From Ficedula albicollis (Eukaryota; Chordata; Aves; Passeriformes; Muscicapidae): a DNA stretch of 64,000 nt. Below are positions 28,706 through 42,600 of this stretch, piece by piece. The notes below the pieces were generated by a model that was given only the letters and a program-made list of their open reading frames with translations, made no database searches and had not been told where the DNA came from. Where the stretch lies: contig NC_021684.1 of NCBI RefSeq assembly GCF_000247815.1, forward strand, positions 13,826,558-13,890,557, read 5' to 3'. The translations under genes and the position numbers were made by a program. The stretch's first letter is position 1, and each line of letters begins with the position of its first letter.

Positions 28706-28711
28706 GTGAGT
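28703..28711 (+). promoter_or_regulatory. Splice donor of the PTPRG exon
   Basis: The exon ends ...TCGG and the intron starts GTGAGT at 28706, a strong match to the vertebrate 5' splice-site consensus. Using it leaves one base of a glycine codon in the exon (phase 1). This matches the YSG/A junction expected from PTPRG, where the next residues (AYGPEHW in human) come from the next exon. That next exon is not found in the remaining 35 kb. Confidence 0.5.
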
Positions 28712-29073
28712 GACCTGCCTTCCTCAGAGCACCAAAACACTAAATGTCTCCAGAATCAAGTTGTTTGCTTGCTTTTTATTACTAATGTGCTCGGTTTAAA
28801 TTAGTTTTACAGTGTATTTTCTTCTGCTGCATTCCTTGCAAATTCCCCCTGTACATATGCCTTCCTTTCTTGCATTTCTGCCATTTACCTGCAGGATTTG
28901 CCTTATTATTCTCCTCCTCCTTTCAGTCTTGCTTTAGTTTCTTGACTAAGAACATACCCTTGGTCAGGCATACTCCCAAACTTTTCTTTGCTCTACTGGT
29001 CCAGTCAGTACATTCCCAAGCTTACCATTTGCTCACCAGTTTGGGCCTTCTAGGAAGACTGTAAATATCTATC

Positions 29074-30432
29074 CTCTCTCTTCTCTCTCTTCTCTCTCTT
29101 CTCTCTCTTCTCTCTCTTCTCTCTCTTCTCTCTCTTCTCTCTCTTCTCTCTCTTCTCTCTCTTCTCTCTCTTCTCTCTCTTCTCTCTCTTCTCTCTCTTC
29201 TCTCTCTTCTCTCTCTTCTCTCTCTTCTCTCTCTTCTCTCTCTTCTCTCTCTTCTCTCTCTTCTCTCTCTTCTCTCTCTTCTCTCTCTTCTCTCTCTTCT
29301 CTCTCTTCTCTCTCTTCTCTCTCTTCTCTCTCTTCTCTCTCTTCTCTCTCTTCTCTCTCTTCTCTCTCTTCTCTCTCTTCTCTCTCTTCTCTCTCTTCTC
29401 TCTCTTCTCTCTCTTCTCTCTCTTCTCTCTCTTCTCTCTCTTCTCTCTCTTCTCTCTCTTCTCTCTCTTCTCTCTCTTCTCTCTCTTCTCTCTCTTCTCT
29501 CTCTTCTCTCTCTTCTCTCTCTTCTCTCTCTTCTCTCTCTTCTCTCTCTTCTCTCTCTTCTCTCTCTTCTCTCTCTTCTCTCTCTTCTCTCTCTTCTCTC
29601 TCTTCTCTCTCTTCTCTCTCTTCTCTCTCTTCTCTCTCTTCTCTCTCTTCTCTCTCTTCTCTCTCTTCTCTCTCTTCTCTCTCTTCTCTCTCTTCTCTCT
29701 CTTCTCTCTCTTCTCTCTCTTCTCTCTCTTCTCTCTCTTCTCTCTCTTCTCTCTCTTCTCTCTCTTCTCTCTCTTCTCTCTCTTCTCTCTCTTCTCTCTC
29801 TTCTCTCTCTTCTCTCTCTTCTCTCTCTTCTCTCTCTTCTCTCTCTTCTCTCTCTTCTCTCTCTTCTCTCTCTTCTCTCTCTTCTCTCTCTTCTCTCTCT
29901 TCTCTCTCTTCTCTCTCTTCTCTCTCTTCTCTCTCTTCTCTCTCTTCTCTCTCTTCTCTCTCTTCTCTCTCTTCTCTCTCTTCTCTCTCTTCTCTCTCTT
30001 CTCTCTCTTCTCTCTCTTCTCTCTCTTCTCTCTCTTCTCTCTCTTCTCTCTCTTCTCTCTCTTCTCTCTCTTCTCTCTCTTCTCTCTCTTCTCTCTCTTC
30101 TCTCTCTTCTCTCTCTTCTCTCTCTTCTCTCTCTTCTCTCTCTTCTCTCTCTTCTCTCTCTTCTCTCTCTTCTCTCTCTTCTCTCTCTTCTCTCTCTTCT
30201 CTCTCTTCTCTCTCTTCTCTCTCTTCTCTCTCTTCTCTCTCTTCTCTCTCTTCTCTCTCTTCTCTCTCTTCTCTCTCTTCTCTCTCTTCTCTCTCTTCTC
30301 TCTCTTCTCTCTCTTCTCTCTCTTCTCTCTCTTCTCTCTCTTCTCTCTCTTCTCTCTCTTCTCTCTCTTCTCTCTCTTCTCTCTCTTCTCTCTCTTCTCT
30401 CTCTTCTCTCTCTTCTCTCTCTTCTCTCTCTT
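29074..30432. repeat. Perfect 9-bp satellite (CTCTCTCTT), 151 copies
   Basis: The unit CTCTCTCTT repeats without visible interruption for 1359 bp, starting 368 nt after the PTPRG donor site. Because 9 is a multiple of 3 and the unit has no stop codon, the reverse strand reads as an endless Arg-Glu-Arg repeat (the 511-codon frame 29022-30557), which is not a gene. The tract is polypyrimidine on the sense strand and polypurine on the other, so it can in principle form intramolecular triplex DNA. In the pre-mRNA it would carry hundreds of UCUU and CUCUCU motifs of the kind bound by polypyrimidine-tract-binding proteins (established motif preference). Its length probably varies between individuals. 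Confidence 0.5.
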
Positions 30433-30540
30433 CTCTTTTTTTCTTTTCTTTTTTTTCTTTTCTTTATTTTTCTTTCATCTGTCTTTCTATCTATCTTTCT
30501 ATCTATCCATTTAAAAAAAAACAACAACAAAAAACCAACA
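30433..30540. repeat. Degenerate pyrimidine, CTAT and A-rich edge of the 9-mer array
   Basis: The perfect array ends at 30432 and gives way to T-rich TTTC/TTTTC units (30433-30477), then short CTAT/CTTT units (about 30480-30510), then an A-rich AACAACAAC stretch (30513-30540). The downstream edge is therefore a mixed, older microsatellite, whereas the upstream edge (ATATCTATC before 29074) is sharp. This suggests expansion from one side of an older pyrimidine tract. Confidence 0.5.
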
Positions 30541-33500
30541 CCCCAGAATTTTTGCAATTATTTCTTTCAGTGCATGTATTTTTGTGGTAGTGTATAATGA
30601 CATCAATGAGACTTATCAAGTGCATCAAGGCAGGATGCGTGGTGCTGAAAAGATACTGGAAGGTTATTTTATTGTTTGTCCCGCTGCTTTTGTAAAGTCT
30701 TATGGAAGAGCTCATGTACCTGCACAATTTTGAAATGCCACAAATAAAAATACACTTCAGAATGATGGCTTTGATTTGCTGGTTGCTGTGTGCTAGAAGT
30801 GGTGTTAATAGCTATGTTGACTCTGTGGAAGATACTCAGTGTCTAAAAAGTTTTTATGAAGATTTCAATCATTATATTGAACTTGTATGTGCATTTCTGG
30901 AAGATCTGAGATATGTTTCAGACATTCGTTGCTTGACACAAGAGGGTCATTGTGCAGGGCTAGTTTTAGCTGAAGGAAAAATATTACTTTCTAAGAAGTC
31001 TGAATGCTGATACCAGATAAATATGCACCTGTTACTTTTTGACTACCAACACCCCTCTTTTATCCAGACCATTTATTTCACTGAGAATGAATGATTATAG
31101 GTAAGTGTAGAGGTTTTTTTCCATCAATGTACACAAGTTATCTCTGTTAGATCTCAAAGTACAATCTATCTCATTTGCAAATGGGATCAGGCAAGTAAAA
31201 TAAATCTAAACATTATAGTAATGTGGGACAAATGACCACTTTTGATTTTCAGCCAATTCAGCCTGTCCTATCTGATGCCTTTTTGTCCATATTTGCTCAC
31301 TGAGGGGACTAGAGGTAATGAAAATGCTGAGTTTCTGTGTTTAGGTTGAAATTGGGAATAAATGGTGGGTGGCAGAGCCCAGATACCAGACAGATGTTTG
31401 TTTCTAGCTGAGCATAATGAGGATGATCGTGTTATCTGTTTCTTTCTCCTTGCTTCCCCATTCCCCAGAATATTTCCCAGGACCCCTGAGCAGGGCTTGG
31501 CTAAGCACTTCATGTGCTAATGTTTGTCCTGTGGGTAGGGTTTTGGACATGCCTAGGAAGTTTACATCAAATGAGCCTACAGAGAGAGGAAACTTCACTC
31601 TGCAGTCAGCAATTAGCCTGTGTCAGTGGTTTCCAAGCTCTTTTACAGACATTATCTGGTAGGCTGCTTCCCTTCCCTATCCTCAGATGGTCAGGCCAGC
31701 TCCCCTCCAGTTATTTGTACAACAGCTGCTGGCCCAGCCCCAGCAATTATGGCAGGGAAGGAGGCTCTGCTGGGCTGGGGGCTGGTGAATCTGGAGTTTC
31801 TTCTAAGGGATTTTGCCAACAGGAGTAAACAAGACCAGGATAGCTCCTGACAGCCGTCAGTGGACAGCTTCTGCTGAGCCCCAGCATTGCCCACGTGAGT
31901 TGGGCTGAGCTATGGCTTTATATTGATTTCAGTTGAGCAGAACTGATTTACAGCAGCACAGACCTCTCTCTTTTTATGGCTCTGCCTGCCTGCTTGCAGA
32001 GCTTTTGTGTTTTTGGGCTTAAGATTTCTGTAATAAATCCTGAGCTGGGGATGGAGAGGTCCAAAAGCAGGAGACCAGTTGTGGTTTTCCTGCTTGGGGG
32101 TGGAAAAAGGGCACAGCTGTGTTGCAGAGAGCCCTCAAATATCTATCTTCCACAGGATGTGTCTGTCCTGTACTGTGCTTTTAGATTAATTCCTTAGTAG
32201 CCTGTAGGAAACCCTTCTGCTGCTGCCAGCTCTTGTGGAGGGTGAATGGTCTAGGAGCTGGTTTAAACTCTGGATATCAGGAATTTTCCTGGTTTTATGA
32301 GTGATCTATAGCATTACTCTGTGCTGCCTGGTCATATTGATACTCTCAGGCACAAGAGTTTAGAGAGGAGAAACTTCAGTCATTGATCAGGTGTTGAACA
32401 ACCCTGGGAGCTGTAACATTTGTATAAGGTACCCACACCCCTAAAGGTGCCTGTGACAGGAACCTGTGAATTCCAGCTGTGCATAAAGCTGCACACTTCT
32501 CCTTTCAGTGGTTGGAAAGGAAGGGGTTTTAAGCCTTGTAGAATAACCCTGTTGTCTACAGACACAATTCTGACTATTACATTTATTCTAGTTCAGAAAT
32601 AAAACTTGCAAAAGTAAAGACTAGATAATTAAATGAGGAAGTCCCATTTTGAATGGGTTCTGTCAAAAAGACAGCAGGAAACACAATCAGCCCTTTAGAA
32701 GAAACTTCATTAAGTCTCTGCTAGCAGCTCCTTAAACCAAATTCAGAAGTGAGCAAACGCTGAAAACAGAAGACTAACTTGTCTTTAAATAGAAACAGCA
32801 TGACTGAACAGAGACTGAGATCTCCTAGATGTTCTTTTTAGGATTTTTAAGAAGCTCAAACGACACTTCTAGGGGGAATCCTCTGCGCACATGAATTCAT
32901 GTATGTTTTGGCCAAGTATTTATTCCAGTTTGCCAAAGACTTGCTGAACTGGGACTGGCCACATTACTTGCAGTGCAACAGAAATGTGGAAAAGGCAGTC
33001 ACAAAAAGTAGGTGTGGATCCTGAATGTGTTTCACTTCAGTCTTTGCTTTTCCAAGTCATCTTTTCTGTTAGGCTGGCCACTGAATGGACAGGTTTGAAA
33101 TTATTTTTAGCACGTCTTTGCAACTGCCACAGAACTCAGTACCCATCGTGTTTCTAGTACCCATCATAGTGACAAATAGTAGCAGTTCAGGTGCTTTTTC
33201 ATCAGTGTGGACATATTTTTGTAAATAGTAAACTGGTTTTTAAACAAAAAACCAAAGCAATACTTGAAACAAAAGCCTACAGAAATAGCAACAATAGCAA
33301 TAGATCCAGGGTTTTATGACTGACCCTCCCTTGTGTAATGTGTGCTTCTTCACAGAGCATCATATGCCAGCCATTTAAAGATGCATCTCAGTGCCGAGTG
33401 TTGCATCTGTCAGTGCTCAGAACACTTTGCTGATAATCTGAGCAGACCCTAGTTTGCCTTGCAGTAGCCCAAAAAATGAATAGCTTCAGGGTCAGGGCCT

Positions 33501-36500
33501 TAGGAGGAGATTGATGCTGATGCTTGTACCTTGAGTGATGGCAGCTCTGGAGGACCTGTATCTACTCATCCCCGTTCTTTTGAAAAGCTGTTGTGTAAAA
33601 TTAATGTGACAATCATAGCATGAGATTGTGAAAAACCAGATGTAGCAAGGGGCTTACCCAAATCAGGAAACTCCTTTCTGAGTTTTCAGATAAAAGATGT
33701 GATGTCTAATTATTCCCAGTGTTAATTTTTGTGGTGAATGGTATGGAATGGGCTCTGCACTGTTCTGGGGCAGGATGTGGTAGATGATGGTGCTTTTGTC
33801 ACTGGAGTTTCCCAGCTGAGCTGGAGTGCTGGCACTGGCAGGGCTGGTCTGCCCTCCCCCCTTGCTGAATGTTCTGCTGATCAGCTTCAGTGTTGTGAGC
33901 TGACTCATTCAAGAAATACTCTTTTGAGTAATCAAAACCATTTGGGCTTCTCAGAGAACAAAAAATCCTTGGCCGAGGATGTAGATGTGTTCTTTTTAGA
34001 TGTTTATCTAACTGTGGTTTTGTAAAGAGAATCCTGTGTAAAAATCTCATACAGTTGTTTTTTCCCTTTAATCTTATGGTGCATTCAAGGCATCTCTTTC
34101 CTCTTGGTACCTTTGGTCTCTCATAGTCTATGTGAAATTATTGGCACTGCTTATGATGCTTGTTATTTGTGCATGTGCTTACTGATGTTTTTTCTGTCTA
34201 AAATCTTGAATCCTTTCTCTCCAAGATTCTGTGCAGCTGCTGTGAGCATTAGGAGAAGTTAATAGGAGAAAAATGGGCTTTGCAGGAGTGGAGATGACCC
34301 CATGAGTGGGGAAAGGTGTCCATTAAGAACAGGAACTTTGGCCATGCTGTCAAGCTAGTGGACACTGTCAGTGTGTGAATGCTTTGTCCTACAACACTTA
34401 GGCAGTTATTGCTGTCCTTTAAGATGCTATTATTTAAAATATAACCGGTGGTGAATGTAAGAATTGAGTGTTCTCCTCAAAAGCAATTGCTGGCATTAAA
34501 ACAGGAATGATGGGTAATGGTTATTTCCTGAAAGAACAGCAAATGGTGTTAACTGTGATGGAATGTAACTTGGCATATCCTTTGTAAATGTGTGAATTTC
34601 TCTCTTTGCTTAGATTGTTCTCATTAAATAAGCTGCTAATGTGAATTGGACAGGAAATAATCAGCACATAGTAAGGAAAGCATCAAGACTTATTGAACTG
34701 AGAGGTAACTAATGGGCTATTTGCTGTGGTCAGTATTTCACTCCTTCAGTCTCTCAAAATAATAAATCTCGATATTGACCAAAACTCTGGCACACCATGT
34801 GTTCAGTTATCATTCCTCTGTAAAAGTACTCATCTCCCTTAAATGCAGGATAGTCAAAATGAGGAGCTTCTGGCTCTCTAGCCTTCTCACTCTTTTGAGC
34901 TGACTTTCTAAAGAGGAGCTAAGCTGAGAGAAGTAGGAAAAACATTCCCATTAATATCTGATCAGTAAAACTGAGCTTTGAATATTTTTGTCTGCATTCA
35001 TCAGAGATGAATAGTAGTCTTCAGTGAACCCTGCTGGAACCAGCTGCAAGGCATTCGTTTCCATATGCATCTTATTAGTGGAACAGTTGTTCCAGAAATC
35101 AGTGCTACACTCTTTCACAAGGGGAACACAGGAAACCATAGCTTGAGAGTTTGCTGCTACTGTCTGAGCACGAACCCTGATTCTGAATGTGCACAGCTAA
35201 AGCAACTGCTGTGTGTTTTCTCAAATAAACAGGAATTACCATCTGTATATTTTGACTGTTTGTATTCTGACGTTTCTGGTTCATGAGTCTTCATGTCCAC
35301 GACTCTGTACAGATGTGCACGAGACACATCTGTATCTGCAGAATCTGCATCTAAACCTGCATGTACTGGGAGGGTGTCAAGGAGAATGCCTTTTATCTTT
35401 CCTTAGCTATTCTGCCCCTGTGAAGGAACCAGTACAAAATACTATCTTTTGTTTCTGAGAATGAAGAAATGAGCTGTCAAACTCCTGTCCCAGAGAACAG
35501 GCTACATTTTGCTAACCATAGCATGAATAAGGAATTCACAATCAGGCTTGTGTTGAGTATTTACCATTAGCAGCTCCCTGAGGAGAGCCTGCCTTGCCAG
35601 GAGCAGCCCAAGTAGTCTGTATCATTTTTACTAAGCCATATTGCTGGGGAACACAGCTCTGATTGAGAGTCTTGTCACTTACTTTGTTTGTCTATTGGCA
35701 AGTTTCTAAATAATCTGCTAAGGAAACCTCAGATAGTAATTTAGTTTCTACTTAGACACAGACACGATTTCATTATTGAATACCATTAATACTGTTTACT
35801 CTCTCTCTTGCCACTTTTTCTTGTGTGCAAGAAAACTGTTTTTCCAGTTTTTATTCCAAGTACTGTCATAGTGAATCCTGGTATATCCAGTCTATATTGA
35901 AATGCTTGACTGGATTTTTAAAAGTCAGATGCAGTATGTGGTGAAATTCCCTTTTTTCTTTTTTTTTGGCAGGGTTCTCACTAGAATTTGATTGTTTTTC
36001 ATGCTTAAGTGCATTAAAGCAAATCTCTGATTTTTGAGTGTTCTGAATTTTTTCTTTACTGTTTCTTACCAGATAGGCCATTGGCAGATGAACACCTTTG
36101 AGAGGCTGAAATATAAGATGTGCAAGGAACCAGTCCCCTCAACTGTCACTCTTTCGTGAATTTTTTTCCTAGCACAGCACAGAAATATAAAATAACAGCA
36201 CCAGATGCTAGATGAAATCTTCAGAGCTTCAGATACAGTTGTTCCAATAGTGCATCACAAGTATTTTTACTTTGCACTGCTGCAATCCTAGCTGTGGCAA
36301 TTTCCCCTCACATGAGGGAGCACAAAGAGCTGCTTTAGCTGGGGGGGAGAGACCTCTCACTTCTTTAAATGTACTGTGCTTTTTGTTGCATTTTCTTTCA
36401 ATGTGAACACTGGGACATTTGTGGAAAACCTCTGGAATTACAACAACCAGTGCACTGTTTCAAAGGACTGAGAATGTGCTGAAGTGCAGCAAAAAGTTGT

Positions 36501-39466
36501 CCATTTAGTTGATCTCTAGGCACTGAAATAAGCAAAAGGATAAAATGTTTGGAGTTCTTTAACGTAAGAACACGTGAAATGCATATATTTTAAGCATGCC
36601 AAAGATAGATGGAGTATTTGAGTAGCAGCTGTGATACAAGCTCAGCAAATGGACTGAAGAATACTCAGAAAGTTGGAGTCTGCTGTTTTTGAGGTTCTTG
36701 AATGATTGCAGTGATACACTGGAGTTCCAATCTTGATTTCATATGTAACTGAACACATATAGGAGAATAACACTGAGGAAAAAGTATGTGAACAGCAAGG
36801 ATACTTCAGTGAGAAACAAAGCAAGCACGGAAGCTCTGAATAGTCCTGTAGTGTGTGGATTTAAAAAAAAAAGTAGCTTGGCACAAACATTATTGCAATA
36901 GTCCAAGCATGAAATAATCAAGGAATGAATCAGAATTCTAGTGCAGGATATAAGCAGAGTCTTTGTATGAAATGACTGAGCCAGGCCAGTACTGCAGTTG
37001 ATGTGGAATTATTTCCATCATTTTTGTTATGTCAGATGGCATCTTTGTATCTTTCCAGTCACTGCTCAGAAGATAATCTTTTCTTTTTTTTTTCAGTATC
37101 TCTGCCCCAGGAATTGCCCTATCTCTCCCCTTTCCCAAAAAAGTGCCTCCTTAAATCTTGCAGATTTATGGTTTTTAGTCATGATGATGCCGGAAGAGCA
37201 GCCCCTGGCTGCACAAGGAGCAGCCCCTGGCACACTGGGCTGCCTTGCAGGGGCTCTGAGTGGGGCAGGGCTGGGCATTCCAGCAGCCTGGGCGCTGCTG
37301 CAGGTCTGCATGGCACAGAGGTGTCCATTGCCATGGTTTGCTCTCTGTCAAATGTCACATGTCTGCTGGAGAAAGGAAGAATCAGTGTCTCATCTAGACC
37401 CTTTGGCACTGCAGAATTAGTGCTGAGCAGCTGAAGGAATTCTCATTCTTGCATGTCTCTGGGGTGGAAGTGGGGGACAGGGCAGAGTAACTCTGGGGTC
37501 CAGCCCATGCCATGCACAGCAGAGTGGGAATTCAGAGCAGGTCCCTGTGCTGTGCTCTGCCTCTGAGGCCACACATCCCACCTTGTCAGATGCTAATTGA
37601 ACAGACCTTGGTTGCCTTGGAGATGCCTCTTTTGGGGGGGACCATGGGGGAGCACAGCTGCTGGGAAGCTCCTGAGCTAACAGAAGGTCTGCAGGTGATT
37701 AGGCTGTGGAGCTTAATTCTTCCTTCATCAGCAAACTCCATTTCTCCTGTGCTGGTGTTTTGTAGAAGCTCTTAGTCTGATAATTTAAATTTTTTTCCAG
37801 TGGGTTTGAGGAAGATCACATTCTTTTCCTATTCAATACACAGAACATTTGGCTCTAAGTTACAAAGTTTTTTTAAAGACTGCATGTGCCCAAAAAGTTG
37901 GATGGGCACACTTTTAACTTGTCAAATTAAATAAATATGAACTCCTGCAATGGAGTGCAGAGCTGTGCATATAAATTACATCCTTAAACAGCACTTGAGT
38001 GATTTTCTGGAAATGTTTTCAACTCTCCTCTGAAATTTTAAGGGTCATCTCTTTAGCCTTTCTATCTGAGGGAGGCTTTTGGCACTGGAATGATTTATTG
38101 AAGAGGTATGTTGCTCTGCAGTGTAAAAATAATGTCAAGCCTTACTGAGAACCTGAGTATCAAGCTTCTGTTTTTGTAAAGCTGGGAAAGGAAGTGGATT
38201 TAATTCAGCTGAACCCTGAGTGAATGTTTCCTAAGTGTGTGTGTTCCCATCCATCTCTTTACACTGCCCAGTTGTGAGATGAGTGGGACTGTAGGATAAT
38301 GTTTTCAGGATAATTAGGGAGATGAGTGGTTTCATTTTTGAGGAATTAGGAACCCTTTTTCCCTGTTGCAGAGATGCAAAGATTGGCACTTGACCTGCCA
38401 TAGTAAGGGCCAGTGGGTATTGCTCACTCATGGAGCCCTTGTGGTTGAGCTTTCAGTAGGGTGAGATACTTGCGAAACATCTAACTCCTTTAAAAATACC
38501 TAAGACTTGACCAGCAAGTAACTCTTCTACTGAAGGAGTCTTTGCTGCCATGAGTATTGAGCAGCATCTTCCTCCATCTCCATCCTGCCTGTTCTCTTCC
38601 CAGCAGTACTTGCTGAGTTAACCTGGGCCAGCCTGCTCTGGCCGTGGCTGGAGTAAACCCTCTCCCCAACATCGCTCTTTGAATGCAGTCTCACTCCATG
38701 CACATTGTCTCCACACTGCTGTGGGACTGCAGCCCTGCAGGGATGTCCATCTCCCCTTAGCACAGCTGCTGTGGGTGAGCTGATGCTGTGACACAGCTGT
38801 AAGGAGCAGCAGGGCACAGGGAGGCTGGGTGCCACGCCTCACATCACCCCAGTGTGCCTGAACTGAGTCTCTGATGATGGCCCCTCTGGTTTTTTAGCTT
38901 GATGTAAATTAAAGCATTCAGACCAACATCTAAGCTGTGCAGCTGGCAGAAAGTTCAGGAGGAGCTGTTTCACATGGGGTTCTTGATTTCTGACTCTCTT
39001 GCAAGGTTTCTGAACTGTCTTGGTGTATAAATTTCCTCAGAATTGAACAAAAGAGGAGAGGTCCCTGCAGCTGAATGCGTGAAGGTGATGAGAATTGGCA
39101 TGTGGCTGCAGTTTCTGTTGCTTTCCTTCTGTGGAATAGTGAAACAAATGTTTCCTATGTTTCCAACTCCCCGTAATACACTCACAGCTAGAGCTGAGGT
39201 GACAGAAGTCCTTTAAGTGTTGATCATTTGCTTTTGCACTGTGCTGGGTTGGGACCTCCCAGGGCCCTTTCTGCTGTATTTCACATCCTCTGGTTCTAGG
39301 GCACTGGGGCTCATCCCCTGTGTCAAGCTCCTGGACAAGCAAACCACTCAGTGGAAGCACTCAGAATGAAGAAGTGGAAGTTATGTGATTTGCTTTGTGT
39401 TTGTGTGAGCGTATTTCCCACGTACAGAAATGAGATTTACCCAGAGGTGGCACAGCAGTGAAGTCA

Positions 39467-39609
39467 TGGAGAGTTTAGATCACTTCATGTTCAGTTTTTT
39501 ACATGTTTTTTTTACATGTTTTTTTTTTTACATGTTGTCTTTTGCTCCTGAGTGGAGAGTTTAGATCACTTCATGTTCAGTTTTACATGCTGTCTTTTGC
39601 TCCTGAAGT
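39467..39609. repeat. Tandem duplication (86 bp and 57 bp) with T/ACATG sub-repeats
   Basis: TGGAGAGTTTAGATCACTTC starts at 39467 and again at 39553, and both copies end with GTCTTTTGCTCCTGA. The first copy is longer because it holds three ACATG motifs separated by T runs of about 8-10 bases, while the second has one. The length difference is confined to the T/ACATG part, which looks like slippage in one copy after the duplication or loss in the other. Confidence 0.5.
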
Positions 39610-42600
39610 GTGGTGTGGGTCTCAGGCTGCTGCTGGAGCCTTCTGGCCCCTTGGGGTATGAAAAGCCATTTTACATGCCAGATGCTTGTCTGCTCCTACC
39701 CAGAGGTGACGTGAACTTTTCAGAGAGATTCCAACTTGGAAGCTTCTGTGGCACTTCAGGTCGTGTTTTTAATTTATATTTCTTTTGCTGGAGACATGAA
39801 ATTGAGACACTTTTCTTCACGATACACTATTAGCATATGCTGATCTCTGAGGAAGGGGATTTGCTCTCTGAAGGTGTTTGCAGAGAATTGGATGTGACTT
39901 TTGTAAAGAAGGGCTCAGTGCATGTAATTCAGTTACTGCTTATTTTGGACAAGGGCTCCCCAGATGCCTGCAGAACATAATTGCTCTCAGTGCAAACACA
40001 GAAAAGTTACCTCTAGCTTAAATTTGTGGAAGTCATCTGAGAGGTGGCTTGGTGTAAATGCATTGGTGGCTGACGCAGAGTGGAATGAGGTGATGACTAT
40101 GAACTGGAGAGGGTACTAAGAGCTTCCTTTTCTCTGCTTGAAGCACCAGAGCCGTGCAGCTCTACGAATGGTTAAGTGCTTCATATTCCTGTGAGAAGTC
40201 TCCAGTGCCCAAGAAGCTCTGAGCTCATTTCACGGCCTCCAGTTGTGCTCTGTGCCACTGCTCCCTGTGTTGATGCCTGTGCATCACTAAACCAGTGGCT
40301 GTGCTCTATCTGTAAGGTCACCCCTTTCTCTCAGATGGAGCCAGAGTTTTAAAGCTGTGCTGGGAGAGCAGGGGATTGGTAGCCCAGATGCAGGAGAATG
40401 CTCAAACACATGAGCCTATTTCTTTAGAAAATTAGGGTAATCCATGATGGGCCCCTATTCAAAATGTCATGTGCTCCTGAGTAGCTTTTCAGAACATGTG
40501 CCAGTGAAATTTTCCTTCTGTGAGGAAACCCCTGTGAATTCTGCACATGGGTTCTGAGGGCTGAAAAATGTCTGGGTGGTTCAAGTGATCAAAATATTAG
40601 TCATAATTCTATCCTGTTGTGCTAAGTGAAGTAGAACTGTTCAAAGGAAATAGTCCAAGTCCAGCCTTTCCATTTGATGCCCTGATCACATGTGCCAAAG
40701 GAGGAGGATTGCACAGGAACCCTTGGAAGAGGGATTTGTAGGCAACCATCTGTTTGGCATTAGCAGAGGACCTTAAATGAGGGAAGGTGGTGTGGTGTGG
40801 CACCTGAACACATCATTCAACATTGCTTCTTATGATTTCAGTATGAACAGGAGTGCAGAGTACGGTAAACATTTTCAGCCTTTTTTTCCTCCAAAGTACT
40901 ATTGGAAGCTGTAATAAAAAGTAACAGCTGGGAAAGTAGTTTTGCTGAGTTATGCTATTTCTGAAAATGCATAATGCTCCATAGGCTTTTAAGTGATACT
41001 GGGTATATTTAACATTCTTTGATGTTAATTTCCTGGCATATGGACATCTCTACTTATTAAAATAAATAAGTACTTTCAAATTTAATGAAATGATGGAGGA
41101 AATGGCCTTTTTTCACATTCACGTCCGCTTCACTGGATAATTTAATGTTTTAAAATGTAAGTTCATATTAAAGTTTAAAATTCAAGTATTGGTTTTTGAA
41201 ATTCTGTAATAAAAAGGTTTTGCTGTGGGAGAGCTGTATGAATTACTGAGCATGATAACACGATTAGCAAAGTCTAGCTGGTGATTTCTTTGGTACAAAA
41301 TGCCAGCTGTGAATCTTCCCACTAGGACCTACAGCACTGGTCTGCTGGTGGGAACTTCTGGTGCTGGTGACTGCTCCATTCCTGGGGCATTCCTCTGCAG
41401 CCTGGCAGACTTGCCTGTATTCCAGAGCGAAGGTACAGCTGTGGAAAAGGTCTCCTACATCACTGACCTTTCCCCCCCCACACATTTTTCTCTCTTTAAG
41501 CTTCTTGGGGCAGAGATGAGCATTTGTTAATATTGGCTCCAAAAAGATACTTCTGGGGTTTTTTTTTAATATTAAACCTGTGTATTTGCTTCCAAGGTCT
41601 TTGCATCTAATGGGAATGGTTTTCTTTAGAGGTGTTACTGTGCTGTTATTAAGTACAGGAAAGGCACTTTGGTCCTCTCTTCTGTGCTGAGGGAGAGCAG
41701 GAATTCCCTGGAGAATAAGTAATGTTCAATGTAATTGACTGGGTATAAATATTTGAGTCCTAAATATTTAATGGAAATCATTGTGTTTGAATGTAGCTAT
41801 GTGCAGATGATGGAAGTTTGCTCTGTGTCTTGCATGTCTTGAGAGACTGTTCACGTGCTGTGTTGAAGCCAAGGGTGGCTTTATTTCATTTCAAGGCAGA
41901 CTAGAAACTGAAGAACTTATTTTCAGGGAGAAAAATGGCAAGAGACCCGAATGAAAAACCTACTCAGCTGAAGCAGAGGTGACAAAGTTCACTGTGATTA
42001 TATTGATTTTAAATTACTGTGTAGAGCTGGGACTAGCCTGTGTCTAGTCCTGCTCATGATGAGAAGAAGAAAAGAAAAAGGTAGGAATACTCTCCCCCCT
42101 GCTTCCAAACATTTTGTTACCAGTATGAAAATCCGAGAGCAGCCTTGTCCTCCTGACGTTCCCAACAGGCAAAATAAAGGTGTTCCAGCATCCTTAGTGG
42201 GGCTGAAAGGGGATGAGAGGCACAGTGAGATCAAAACCTGTTTTTTCTCCCCCAGCAGCCTACCCCTGTGCCCTGTTCAGTATGTAACAGATGCCTCCAG
42301 TCTGTGTGTGCCCCCAGCTCTGCCAGAGATGACGTTAATAGGAAACAGAGCATGTCTTGAGTTTGATGCACTTTTGGTGAAAAGTACTGCCTATACCACA
42401 AATTAAAACTGAGCTGGAATTAATAGCAATTACCAGCATCTATATTAATCTACTAGAAGTTTTGCAGAAGAGTCATTACTGTTTAACTTTATGTAGTTTG
42501 CATCTGTTTCACTGTCAAGGAGAAAATTATCCAGTCATTTAGAGTTAACCATTTATTTTAGACCAGTCATGTGTTTTAGTGTCTGACGTGTCTTTAGGGA

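Noticed and set aside
28519..28740. 73-codon open frame antisense to the PTPRG exon
   Set aside because: It is a shadow of the real exon, whose sense frame, splice sites and family match explain the sequence.
29022..30557. 511-codon Arg-Glu-Arg repeat protein on the - strand
   Set aside because: It is the reverse-strand reading of the 9-mer satellite. No promoter, splice or protein-family evidence supports translation.
30702..31010. 102-codon open frame on the + strand downstream of the 9-mer array
   Set aside because: It has a plausible amino-acid composition but no recognisable domain, no Kozak-type or splice evidence, and its length is within chance expectation for 64 kb of AT-rich DNA.
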